Program-made: the position numbers and the translations under genes | Assembly: GCA_933228895.1 (NCBI GenBank) | Contig: OW121852.1 | Span: 133,233,544 to 133,297,543 of the forward strand | DNA: 64,000 nt | Direction of reading: 5' to 3' | Source of the DNA: Platycnemis pennipes | Taxonomy: Eukaryota; Arthropoda; Insecta; Odonata; Platycnemididae | Part shown: piece by piece, positions 55,023 to 64,000 of the stretch | How positions within the stretch are numbered: the stretch's first letter is position 1 | Layout: each line of letters opens with the position of its first letter | Notes under the pieces: model-generated | Told to the model about the DNA's origin: nothing | The model's database searches: none | Seen by the model: only the letters and a program-made list of their open reading frames with translations

Positions 55023-55560
55023 GTACGTAAATGTCAATCTACATCACGTAGATGAAGATTGGTGTGGATGTCTTAGAGGAAGGGGAGTCCCGGCTGAGGA
55101 CTGCCTGAGGAAGCTGCTCCGTGAATATTTGATTCCAGGCGTTGCTAACCCCCGCATTCGGGGAGGCAAGGTAGTTGAGGGGGGGGGAGGGGGGGGGGGG
55201 AGCAGAAATGGCCCAAGGGGTGGTTTAAATGACGTCTTCCTCTTCCCTTCCTTCCTTCCTTTCTCAAGGAAGAAGGCACATAAAAAAGTAAGTGTTCCTG
55301 AGTTGCTTAAGGGGAAGCAGGGTCGTAAAAACATTTCGGTGAGTAATTAAAAGAGAGAATTTTGGCCCGCGCTTGCTTTTTCCGCTGGAGTTCCTCGGGG
55401 GGAGGGGTATTTTGGCGGGGGTGCCATGGAAGTGAGGGGGGAGGCCTCGACGCCTATTGATTGTGCGAAATGAGCTGATAACGGCGGGCACCGAACACGA
55501 GGTCATCAAGTAAATCACATCCGCTCTTCAGACCGCGTCAACATTTTGGGGTCGAAGTCC
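55023..55560. other. GC-rich stretch with long G-run
   Basis: G tracts at 55181-55200 (about 18 G in 20) may form a G-quadruplex. The 219-codon plus ORF ending at 55350 starts in LINE sequence and turns glycine/lysine-rich; not a gene. Confidence 0.4.
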
Positions 55561-55697
55561 TGAAGGATATGAAACGATGAGCATCGCCTTCGGGTCAGCG
55601 TGTCGATACAATGCGCCATACATCCCAAATGAATGCATGGTTAGCTGTAGTCTTCTGAGTCTGATTTATCTCGACTGGATTAATAATCCTTTTTAAA

Positions 55698-55927
55698 GGC
55701 CGCTTTAAACAATGCAATATTTTGCACAATTTCTTGTACGCACGCTTGTATAAACTGAAAGAAATTGTATGTTTGTCTGAATGGAATTAGAACGGGTTCT
55801 ATTTCCCGTTCAGTCATTCAGACAATCGCACAAGCGTTCGTACAATTTGCCCCTTTAAAACGCACAATTTCCTCATACAAGAGTTTGTACAAAAAATTGT
55901 ACAAAAATTGTATCGTGTAAAGTGGCC
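55698..55927. mobile_element. Short Harbinger-like MITE, highly palindromic
   Basis: 230 bp. Ends GGCCGCTTTAAACAATGCAA and, inverted, GGCCACTTTACACGATACAA. TAA flanks it (within 55694-55697 and after 55928) if one outer base is counted as element. The inner half repeats the symmetry (GTCTGAATG..CATTCAGAC, GAACGGG..CCCGTTC). No ORF. Confidence 0.75.
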
Positions 55928-55929
55928 GT

Positions 55930-56005
55930 AAGAATGATATTTAATGAATGTTTGGTGTTAATACACCCTCTGCCTTTATGGTGATTTTCAGGGTATTATG
56001 TAGAT
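55930..56005 (+). mobile_element. Tail-only LINE-A remnant
   Basis: AATGAATGTTTGGTG, then a shortened hairpin (CTCTGCCTTTATGGTGATTTTCAGGG-type in pieces) and TATTATGTAGATGT. It lies directly beside the MITE end. No RT upstream. Confidence 0.65.
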
Positions 56006-56529
56006 GTAATAATATACCAACTATAGCAGCATATAGGGATTTCCAAATTATAACCTGAATGCCATTCAAGCTTGATGCAAATATTGGCAGTTGGAAATAA
56101 ATAGTTATATTGTACCTTTTGAACATGTTAAAATTTATATGAGAACGTTTGCAGATATTGTCAGCGAGTTATTTCATAAAGGTTTCTCCCAAGCACTTCA
56201 AAGCTCTCGTCGACAACCCTCCTGGCTCCGCAACATTGCCACGTATGTGCAAGCGGCAAATTTCTATTGAACGGATGAAAGACCTTGTTTTGCACATTAG
56301 AGCCATGGCAAGCAGTGGCCCTCCTAGGGACCGTCTACCTGAATTCGTCCTCGGAAGACTATGTACGACTAACCCAGTGTATTTTATCTGTCTACTACTT
56401 TGAAATAGAGCATTGGTGTTGCATAGTGCATGCGGATGAAAGTTACGTAGAACTTGTGATATGTGTGTCGCGCTTGACATTCATAAATATAGAAGGTGAA
56501 AAAGGTAGCTGTGATTCCCTAGCGTGCAT
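56006..56529. other. No feature recognised
   Basis: Overlapping ORFs of 84 to 103 codons on both strands at 56149-56539; none shows a known domain. Confidence 0.45.
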
Positions 56530-56830
56530 GTGTTGGTAACATTAAAACATGCATCGTACACTGCAGACTACGTACTCTATAAATAGTATCTGGCCTGCCT
56601 ATTCCATTGCAATTAAGGCCTATTATGTTTCCTTTTCGGACGAGGGAAAAATGAAGTTTTAAATCTATCGGTACGACAATCTATCCCTCTTTTCTCGCTT
56701 ATCTGATCAAATCTATATTTCTGATCAAATATATTTCTGACTTCATTTGCAGACGATTCAGCTTTGAATTTATCTAAAAGGTTTGGCCTAAATTACATCC
56801 TGAGCTAAAATATTGGCTAAACGCATCCAT
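56530..56830 (-). pseudogene. LINE-C 3'UTR/RT remnant
   Basis: CATGCATCGTACACTGCAGA, CCTGCCTATTCCATTGC, TTTAAATCTATCGGTACGAC and TTCTCGCTTATCTGATCAAA follow the order of the LINE-B/C 3' region. No tail; the adjoining sequence is unrelated. Confidence 0.6.
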
Positions 56831-57175
56831 GGAGAACGCCCCGAATCCAAATATGCATTCCTCTTCCTGTATGTGAAACATGTTCTCACGATTCCTCTCC
56901 AGAAATACAAATTCTGTCGTAAAATCGTAACTTGTATGAAAACCATTCGTATCGTAAAAAAAACGTATCATCGCTCATTAAATTACTTTCCTGCCCTATA
57001 GCAATGCTAACAATTTTACAAAGGAAATCCATTCGAGTTATTGCGAATGACTAATTGTCATCCAAAATACGCGATTACTTACAAAGTCATATTGCGGGTT
57101 CTTACATTATTAAAAGTATTCTTCCGGTGAAGGTAGGTTTAAATGGACATTTAATTCTTCCCACCCCTATAAATT
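56831..57175. other. No feature recognised
   Basis: AT-rich spacer. Short ORFs overlap on both strands. Confidence 0.5.
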
Positions 57176-58250
57176 TCACACAATGTCCCTCTTCAGCCCC
57201 TCATACCTCCTGCCACCTATCATTCCATCCAAGCTACCCGTTCTTCTCCTCCCTCCTCCCCGCTTACCCAACGCTCTTCCCTCAATCACCTCCTTCAAAA
57301 CACCATCCCCTTTTATTAGCTTTTCCATCCACACCTTCTGCCTTCTCCTAATTTCATCTATCAAATTTCTTTCCTCTCCTACCAATTCCAGCACTTCATC
57401 GTTCGTCTTCCTTTCGACCCACTTTATTTTCTCCATTCTTCTCCACACCCACATTTCAAAAGCCATAAGTCTATTTTCATCTTCTTTCCGCAAAGCCCAC
57501 GTTTCCGCCGCATATAGTGCAACGCTCCATATTAAACTTTTCACTAGTCTTTTCTTCACTTCCCTACTCAATGCCCCTGTCATTAGCTCACGCCTACGAG
57601 TAAAAGCTTCTTTTGCCAATGCATATCTCCTTCTCACTTCAATGCTGCTATACCCTTTTTCTTCCAACACACTACCTAGATAGCTAAATTGCTCTACCTG
57701 CTCTAGCTTCTGACCTCCTACTTTTATCGTTATACTGGCCCTTTTTGTTCTTGAAAACCTCATTACTTTCGTTTTCTTCTAGTTTATCTTCATCCCGTAT
57801 CTTTCGCACTGTCCCTGCAACGCATCCATTATTTTTCTTGCAAGTCATGGCCTGACTGGCTTACTAACGCTTGGTCATCCGCAAACCTCACTTTTATCAA
57901 TTTCCCTTTACTCCAGCCTCAAGCTCATCCCAAGCCTCTCTCACCATTTCCTCCGAGGATATGTTGGAAAGTACCGGCGATAACGGACAGCCCTGCCTAA
58001 CTCCCCTCCTTATTGTGGCCCAATCCGATTCTCCATCGGCTACTCTCACTATTAACCGAAAAAATGCTGAAACTCAATGGGTTAACGCCGTTCTTAGTGA
58101 CCCTACATTTTGTGAGCCGTAATTAAAATAATTGCGTTAGGCCACGTTGACTGCTTTTTCCTTTTTCTACTCATTTTCGTATGCAGCCCTCGCCACTCGC
58201 AATTATGAAGTCCAAAGGCTTTTTGATTCCTCAAGCACCGAGTCCTCACG
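57176..58250 (-). pseudogene. RTE-type LINE reverse transcriptase (second subfamily)
   Basis: Minus strand. 58100 down to about 57850 reads, with shifts, GVRQGCPLSPVLSNI (fingers/palm block), MVREAWDELEAGVKGKLIKV and RFADDQALVSQSGHDL, the catalytic F-A-D-D motif. Then comes the open frame 57763-57176: KLEQVEQFSYLGSVLEEKGY, WSVALYAAETWALRKEDE, FEMWVWRRMEKIKWVERKTN and DEVLELVGEER, ending GGRRRTGSLDGMIGGRRYEG. It is diverged from the 48754 copy and thus a second subfamily. At least one frameshift lies between 57763 and 57850. It would copy its own RNA at a nicked target if intact. Confidence 0.85.
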
Positions 58251-58269
58251 CGCCATTGCCAACACGTCT

Positions 58270-58690
58270 CACGTATTCATCTACATCTACGTAATACCCT
58301 GTGATCCACCGTTTGGGTATGTGGCAGGGGGTGAAGATCACCAAAAATGCACAATATACATTCAATTCAGTGCTACCTTGCAATGCTAATCATGCATCCA
58401 GGAGCTTCCACCACAAACTAACGATATTTCGCCTGCCTTTGCTAATATACTCCCTATTGGTGCGTGGTGAAAATGACATTTGAAATCTATCGGTAAGGCA
58501 CTATATCTCTCTAATCTTATTTATATGGTCAAATCATGTACAGAGGGTTTCTTACTATGTATCTATCTTCGTTAGTATAGCTATTCGTTTAAATTAATAC
58601 AGAATCTGTAATTTAACCTACGATATGATAATGGTTCCTAGTCTAATTCTTCTATTAATTTTGATGCACTGCTAAACCTATCCTGGCTCT
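58270..58690 (-). pseudogene. LINE (B/C-like) 3' end, decayed
   Basis: TCATCTACATCTACGTAATA then a diverged hairpin (CCCTGTGATCCACCGTTTGG, GTGGCAGGG) whose inner stem is still paired, then 3'UTR and the RT end (ATTTGAAATCTATCGGTAAG, CTCTAATCTTATTTATATGG, TTGATGCACTGCTAAACCTA). Confidence 0.7.
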
Positions 58691-58976
58691 TTTTTTTAAG
58701 GTGGAGGGAATCCGTTCTCGTCTCTCCTTTCATTTTTTTTTCTTCTCGAGCCCTACACCCTCCTATCCACCCTTTCCTATCTCTCTCTCTCGTGCGCTCT
58801 CCGACGTTCGTTCGTTTGTTTGCTCTTCTGTTTAAGAGCGGTGCTCCCGCATTCCCCACTGCCCGACACGTCCGTTGCGTGCCTGTACGATGGCGCGCTG
58901 TTTTTTTTCTCCGTTCCCATGGCAGCGAGTCCCACGTGACCTTACCCAGCGGCCGACTATAGCGGGCTCCAAACAG
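58691..58976. other. CT-rich spacer, no gene
   Basis: Pyrimidine-rich on +. The minus ORF 58638-58991 is arginine/lysine-rich because of composition. Confidence 0.45.
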
Positions 58977-58979
58977 TAA

Positions 58980-60358
58980 AGCCGGATTCACATGGGAGCG
59001 GAATGCGTGCGGAAGGCGGAAAGGCGTTTAGCCAATCAACTTGCTCTAATGTGGGAACGGACCGGAGGAATTGAGATGGAAAAGAAAATTCAAAGAGCTC
59101 CTAGCCAATCACAAGAGAGGGTGCGGAAAAAAGGGGGCGGAAAGTGTTGGTGGAAATTCTTAATATTTTCCGCAGTCCGCAGGAGAATTGTGACGTATGC
59201 TCAAAAGTAGCTCGAAGTGATTTCAAAAACAATGACACAGCGACACCCGACGCATCTTGCGGGAAACTTCAAGCCGAACAAAATATCAAGTCAGCACACT
59301 TTCGAGTGACTAGCCCACATTTTGGATAGCTGTCGCACGGAAGAACCCCAAATTAAAGAGATCAAGACCTATTCATGACGAAGGAAATCAAAATTTTCCC
59401 CTGATCAATCGCTCAGCTGATAATTATAGCATTTCATGAACAATTGAAAAATTTGAGAGCAAATCAAAGCCCCTCAGCTCTTTTAAGCATTTGAAAAGTG
59501 ATTCCAGAGGTTATTGTAGTTTCTATTTTTGTCATGTTGGCTCTAATTACAAAATTTCCCATGCTGAATGAAGGAATTGTCATTTATGTAATATATGGGT
59601 GATTACAACTCAAATCAGCTGAATGGGTGATATCAACTCAAATCAGCTGATTTGAGTCAGGGGACACTCCCCTTCCTAGGAAGGATAGTGAATCGTTGAT
59701 CACATTATATATCCTGTAACTGAATACATGTTAAATTTTGCATAAATCAATGGCTTCCAATGTATGCAAATGTCCACTATTAATGTTTTATGTCCAGGTT
59801 CTCAAATAAAGGCATCAATATTCATCAAGGGAATCCCTACTGCTTTCACATAGGTAAACTTTAGGAAAGTGCTGAAGGTCACCTAGGACATGATTTCGCT
59901 GAATCTACCAAGTCTGAGATGAAGATGCCCATATATAACACATTATTATGTTAAAACATGATCAAGTGATCCAGCGGAACTCCATTATTTTCAAAATACA
60001 ATTTTTTTGTTCTCTTGCCTTCTTAACGAAATAAGATTTCCTATCAATGAAAGGAATGACGTGATCCATCAAAGGATGATTAATATAAATTCCAAAGCGA
60101 GGGTCTGTCAGATACAGGATCAAATTAGTGGTCACATGACAAATACATCCAGAGAGTAAATACAACATCGTAAATTCAATCGCGATAGAAGAAGAGTTGA
60201 TCGTGACACGGCGTCCAAGTAAGAATTGGTCCGCTCTTTTTCGTTCCGCGGTTCCAGTTCCAGTCACTATTCCTTCCATTCTGCCTCTCTGTTGGGCGTT
60301 TCTGATTGGTTTCCGCAATTTCCGCCGTCCGCACTTTCCGCCCCATGTGAATCCAGCT
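58980..60358. mobile_element. Harbinger-like non-autonomous element, 1.38 kb, TAA duplication
   Basis: Ends AGCCGGATTCACATGGGAGC and, inverted, AGCTGGATTCACATGGGGCG; similarity of the ends continues with GCGGAA/GGCGGAAA words for 60-70 bp. TAA is duplicated at 58977-58979 and 60359-60361, which fits PIF/Harbinger (TWA) insertion. The interior is AT-rich, with a direct repeat of ACTCAAATCAGCTGA (59608, 59637) that becomes palindromic (CAAATCAGCTGATTTG). No transposase. Confidence 0.8.
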
Positions 60359-60361
60359 TAA

Positions 60362-61072
60362 GCCTGCGTAAAAAAGGATCGAGGAGCAATATAGGACCAT
60401 GTGGAGAATTCTTTCGCCTCCCCGCGCGTGCTTTTTGTTCGGCTCCGTGATTAGAGAGGAGGAATGACCGAGTGACGTCACGCGGTGCATACCTGTCGGT
60501 GAAATCAATTGCGTGTAATGCCTCGTACCTGACGAAGCTCTCTCGAGATGTACGTGGCAGTCGAAATTAAAGAAAAAAATATAAAAATGAGTGTGTTGTG
60601 AATAAAGGGGACCTCTATTATGTGTTATTCTGGTGCGTGCACGAGCACACAAATCATATTCCGAACTGAAAGCGAACTTCACACAATTGTATTTGCAAAA
60701 CTATTACAATGCGCCGAGTCATTATATCGTGTTCGGGAAATATTTAAAATCGCCTCAACGTTCAAGGAAGGTACCCAGGTTTCTCATTTCAATGTAAGGT
60801 TCTCAGTCATGATTCTATAAGACATACGATGCTGAATAATTACATCATGAGTTTAGATGCTGAGTAGTTACATCATAAAATAAAGACACAATGTCCATTA
60901 TGTTTGAGACTTGGATCAATTTTATTTGTGCATTTCCACTGAAAAATCAAGATTTTCCAACTGGAGATGCCTCATTTATGCGGAGGTTGCAACCATTAAA
61001 TAAATGCTTGCAAATTAGACTCAAATATTTTGCTAGACTGTTGAATTTTTTTCGAGAAAATATTGCTATTTG
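60362..61072. other. No feature recognised
   Basis: Short ORFs on both strands without domains. A small inexact repeat TTACATCATNA occurs at 60840 and 60869. Confidence 0.45.
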
Positions 61073-61137
61073 ACATAAAGTCGAAAGACGAAGCTCAAAT
61101 TTTGTGGAAGGATACCATTACGGCAATAAAATGTCTT
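61073..61137 (-). repeat. Penelope-like element: second copy of the 5' segment
   Basis: ATAAAGTCGAAAGACGAAGC, AATTTTGTGGAAGGATACCA, TTACGGCAATAAAA: a copy of 63731-63791 in the same orientation as the main element. It lies downstream of the 3' repeat and the ribozyme-like motif, as if a second unit began there (tandem arrangement). Confidence 0.7.
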
Positions 61138-61162
61138 AGTGACTTCCACACTTTTATTTATG

Positions 61163-61205
61163 ATTGTAGACCGGTTTCGGCAGTTACGCCATCATCACGT
61201 ACAAT
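61163..61205 (-). ncRNA. Hammerhead-ribozyme-like motif of the Penelope-like element
   Basis: On the minus strand: ATTGTA (stem I, 61205-61200), then CGTGATGA, GGC-GTAACT-GCC-like stem II, GAAA, CCGG and TC followed by TACAAT (stem I partner, 61168-61163). The layout stem I / CUGAUGA / stem II / GAAA / short stem III / GUC / stem I is that of a type I hammerhead, known from Penelope-like elements. The six stem I pairs are perfect. The first core base, normally C in CUGAUGA, is G here, which should weaken or stop cleavage. Confidence 0.55.
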
Positions 61206-61245
61206 GCAATCGGACAGAACACAACCAGTATATATACAGATCTTT

Positions 61246-61480
61246 ACCAGGGGGGGGGGGGGGGAGATGGGAGGGAAAGATAGGGAGGGGGGGGTCAGGG
61301 AAATTAAGGGAAACCGTCATGGGTTTGAGGTAGAGTCGTTATGCAGGACGGAGGGGGGGGTTGTTAGAGACAAACGTGACAAGGGCGATGGGTTAGGGAA
61401 GGTGAGGTCATTTAACACATTGTCCGGGTTTTTTTGCAGAGGCCAATCTCCCGTTGCTCAAGTGCATTCATCTTCCGTCC
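61246..61480 (+). repeat. Penelope-like element: inverted terminal repeat, left copy
   Basis: Reverse complement of 63790-64000: GGGAAACCGTCATGGGTTTG, GTTATGCAGGACGGAGG, GTCATTTAACACATTGTCCG. It starts with a run of 16 G. The two copies differ at few positions, and the last part (to 61480) overlaps the end of the coding sequence. Confidence 0.8.
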
Positions 61481-62685
61481 TTTTGCGCACTTGTGGAGGA
61501 TAGTCGGTCGGAAGTCGCTCCCGTTTCCAATAAGTGTGAAGCGAAAGCCGATGACGGGTCCTTGTTGTGGAAACACGCCTTATGTTCTTTCATTCTCCCT
61601 GCTACGCTGCGTCCGGTTTGTCCGATGTAAAAACCGTGGCAACCCTGGCATTCCAATGTATAGACACCACTCCTTAAGATGGGATCTATTGCGTCCTTAG
61701 AATTAATTAACATTTTCCCCAAAGTGTTGTTGTTATAAAAACATACATTAAAATTATTTTTTGGAATGGTGTTAGCGACTAAGTGGGAGAGTTCACCAAT
61801 GAAGGGTATTTTAAACCACTTCTTCTTTTCCGGTTGGATTGGCAGCAAGGAGCAGGTGTCAGAAATAGCCGACCGTTTTAGTTTTTTGTTTAAAATTTTG
61901 TTGACTAAAGTGTCCTCATATCCGTCGTTGTGAGCGATTTTTCTAACTGTCCCCAATTCCCGTTGAAAATTGGTGGTTGATAACGGGATATTCACCAATC
62001 GGTGGATCATCGCGTGAAAAAAGGCGTGCTTATGGGAGTGGGAGTGGCATGAGTGGGCTGGTATAACTGCATCCGAATGAGTAGGTTTTCTGTAAATGGC
62101 ACACTCCGGTTTGTTATTCTTGATCGAGATAGTTAGGACGAGGAAGTTGATGGACCCTCCTCCGACTTCCAACGTTAACTTGATCCTGTCGTGAAGTCCG
62201 TTTAAAAAGCTTAAAAAACAATTTAATTGACGCATGCTGCCCGTCCATATGCATAAAATGTCATCTACATATCTATACCAATGTAAAACATTATGCAGTA
62301 ATGCGTTGTCAGAATTAAAACGCATATTTTCCCAGTTGTCAACGAGCAAGTCTGCTAGAAGGGGAGAGAGGGGGCTGCCCATGGCTAATCCCTCCTTCTG
62401 ACGGTAAAATTGGTGTTCGAACGAGAAATAATTCTGTCCCGTGCACAACTTGAATAGTTTTAAAAGTTCGGTGGCCGCCTCTGACGTGTCCAAATATCTC
62501 TCCGCCACTTTGAGAGCTTCGTCGACCGGAACACATGTGAATAGGTTGGCCACATCGAATGACACCAATTTTGAGTTTGCTGGGAAGACCAAGGGTTTAA
62601 GAGTTCGGGCCAGTTCAATCGAATTTTTGATTCCAAACCTGGAGGAATAAGATGACAAATCACGGTAGATGGTGTTAAGCTTTTA
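61468..62685 (-). pseudogene. Penelope-like element: reverse transcriptase core and GIY-YIG endonuclease
   Basis: Minus-strand frame open from 62682 to 61468. It carries the RT palm and fingers: LVSFDVANLFTCVPVDEALK (motif A with FDVxxLFT), MGSPLSPLLADLLVD (motif B) and WYRYVDDILCIW (motif C, catalytic YVDD), then FLVLTISI and the IYRKPTHSD block. The C-terminus has a GIY-YIG nuclease: SGVYTLECQGCHGFYIGQTG followed by RSVAGRMKEH, with the catalytic Tyr/Tyr and Arg in place. These domains prime and copy the element at a cleaved target. An in-frame TAA at 62683-62685 separates it from the upstream segment in the same frame. Confidence 0.92.
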
Positions 62686-63078
62686 AGCTAACTTATGCGT
62701 CGGTGAGGAGATTTGCGATACCACGGGTCTGATTGGATTGCTGGGTTTATGAGTTTTTACTAAGCCATAGAATCTGGGTGGAAGGGGGTTCATATTAATG
62801 AGAGGTAGTTTTTCTTTCTCTGTCATGAGGAACTGACAGCTTTTTAGTGTGTCTTTCATTTGATTTTGGTATATGTGTGTGGGATCTCTTAAGAGTTTTT
62901 CACACCTGTTGTCACTAATAAAGTTATGGCACTTTTGGACATAATCGGGGTGGTTTAGAATGACAAAGCTGTTCCCTTTATCACTCCGGGTGATGATGAG
63001 GTTCTCCCGTAGCGCCGTCTCCCTGATGTTCTTAATCACTTTCCAGGTGGAACTGTGGGGCCTATCACATGTCTGTTT
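62686..63078 (-). pseudogene. Penelope-like element: RT N-terminal region
   Basis: Same frame as the downstream part. Reads IITRSDKGNSFVILNHPDYV, later PPRFYGLVKTHK and IRPVVSQISSPTHKLA, the RT0-RT2 region of Penelope-like RTs (ADKG and FYGLPKxHK blocks). At its upstream edge the frame shifts beside the G/A runs at about 63076-63085. Confidence 0.88.
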
Positions 63079-63807
63079 TTCCCCCCTTCCGATGTATGCT
63101 TCGAGATGACGGAGGAAACCGCGTATTTGAGGCTTGGAGGATCATTCCACAGGGACGCTTCACAATCGGTCACAAAGTCACTTAAAAGTTTCGGTGATAA
63201 CGGGGGTCTAGGTGAGTAATTTAGACCATTGTTGAACATTTGCACTTCTGCTTCGGGGAACCTATGCGTGGACAAGTTCACGACACGGGGGTGGAAGCTA
63301 AGGTGGGGGGGCACTGCCTGTGAGGTGGTTTTCCTTAGACTGGCAGAGTTTAGTGATTTTCTTGTGGATGATTCGCAGCTTCTGGGAGCCAATTTCAATT
63401 ACACGTCCTCTCACATAGTCGTCCAGGAACTGCCGTTCCGTAGCGTGTAAGGATCTTGTGAGCTCTCCGTAGAGAAAGAATAAGTAGTGGAATAAGGTAT
63501 CCCTTCTGCTGTACCAGGTTTTTAGCTCCATCCGCACCCACGCCTTCTCCGCTTTCTCCATAGCAGATCTTGCTGCAACCGATGAGGATTTCGTGGAGAA
63601 GTTGACATACGCTGGTGTTACCCCCAGTTTCAGGCACCGGCTGTTGAAGTATATATTCAGGCTGGCCGTCTTGAACTTAACTGATAATCTGAGGTATAGC
63701 TTCATTTTGTGTGCCTCACTCGCACTCGAGATAAAGTCGAAAGACGAAGCTCCAATTTTGTGGATGGATACCATTGCGGCAATAAAAAGGACGGAAGATG
63801 AATGCAC
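63079..63807 (-). pseudogene. Penelope-like element: N-terminal region (two frames)
   Basis: From 63807 to about 63310 one frame reads FKTASLNIYFNSRCLKLGVT, KWYSRRD-like text and RQFLDDYVRGRVIEIGSQKL; after a shift at the seven-base G run at 63304-63310 another frame continues with RVVNLSTHRFPEAEVQMFNN, then GLNYSPRP. The V-NLS...L...E...LN.GLN..P block is the conserved N-terminal signature of Penelope ORFs. Both shifts lie in homopolymers. Confidence 0.85.
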
Positions 63808-64000
63808 TTGAGCAACGGGAGGTTGGCCTCTGCAAAAACCCGGACAATGTGTTAAATGACCTCACCTTCCCTAACCCATCGCCCTTGTTACGTTTGTCTC
63901 TAACAACCCCCCCTCCCCTCCGTCCTGCATAACGACTCGACCTCAAACCCATGACGGTTTCCCTCAATTTCCCTAATTTCCCCCTCCCTATCTTTCCCTC
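63790..64000 (-). repeat. Penelope-like element: inverted terminal repeat, right copy (cut by window edge)
   Basis: Inverse of 61246-61480. On the minus strand it runs from the window edge into the 5' coding end. Its outer boundary is beyond 64000. Confidence 0.8.

Noticed and set aside
54691..55350. 219-codon plus ORF
   Set aside because: The first 130 codons are LINE tails and 3'UTR; the rest is encoded by a G-run and purine-rich DNA.
61063..61503. 146-codon plus ORF as a separate gene
   Set aside because: It is the antisense of Penelope-like coding sequence plus its terminal repeat.
1..64000. CRISPR arrays, bacterial operons, ribosome binding sites
   Set aside because: The repeats are dispersed transposable elements on both strands with irregular spacing; the content is animal, not prokaryotic.

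Overview
This is a eukaryotic, animal window, most likely from an arthropod with a large repeat-rich genome. It is moderately AT-rich. No ORF on either strand reads as a conserved cellular gene; every long coding stretch I can name belongs to a transposable element. The mix of CR1/L2-like and RTE-like LINEs, BEL/Pao, a GIY-YIG Penelope-like element, an IS630/mariner-type transposase, a Merlin-like fragment and many short TIR elements fits an insect or other arthropod. I cannot name the species.

The commonest repeat is a CR1/L2-like LINE clade, present as more than twenty 5'-truncated copies on both strands. Its subfamilies differ in reverse transcriptase and 3'UTR but share a roughly 55-nt 3' tail that can fold into a hairpin and ends in GTAGAT repeats. 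LINE-A has RT text such as LERVQRR..YDNLISVTSLLNEL, hairpin loop TTTAT and an ATTATGTAGATG end. LINE-B has RELDSVQRRAARFVKR..SVSELIQELGWESL, loop CTCGC and an ATCGTGTAGATGTAGAT end. A more decayed LINE-C also occurs. Some insertions consist of almost nothing but the tail (70 bp at 18524-18593 and 101 bp at 32235-32335, each with a short target duplication).

The second layer is non-autonomous DNA transposons: five copies of a ~0.95-kb TTAA-flanked family (1-569, 6783-7737, 24710-25604, 41509-42441, 51321-52269); a CACTA-ended element (8755-9806); a foldback element (12446-13008); a GGGG(G/T)CGTTTAC-ended family (16528, 28378, 34555, 36115, 41028); a GTAGCAGT-ended family (15917, 17965, 42955); an ATA-flanked 1.3-kb element (43772-45071); a CCCAGTGGGG-ended element with subterminal GAACGTTCA repeats (49390-50113); and two TAA-flanked Harbinger-like elements (55698-55927, 58980-60358).

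Autonomous-type remnants are a BEL/Pao gag/protease piece (30490-32510) broken by a LINE tail, an IS630-like transposase pseudogene (32569-33740), several RTE-type reverse transcriptase ends (10205, 28296, 48718, 53160, 57176) and, at the right edge, a nearly complete Penelope-like element (61073-64000) with RT and GIY-YIG domains, inverted terminal repeats and a hammerhead-ribozyme-like motif.

The one signal that may belong to a host gene is at 50507-50592 on the + strand: a branch point, a pyrimidine tract and a fused CAG|GTAAGT, followed 56 nt later by a second donor. This is the signature of a recursive splice site and would place the window in a very long intron. GC-rich stretches without a recognisable gene lie near 3.7-3.96, 11.9-12.3, 27.6-28.0, 38.2-38.5, 47.6-48.3, 53.4-53.8 and 55.0-55.5 kb.
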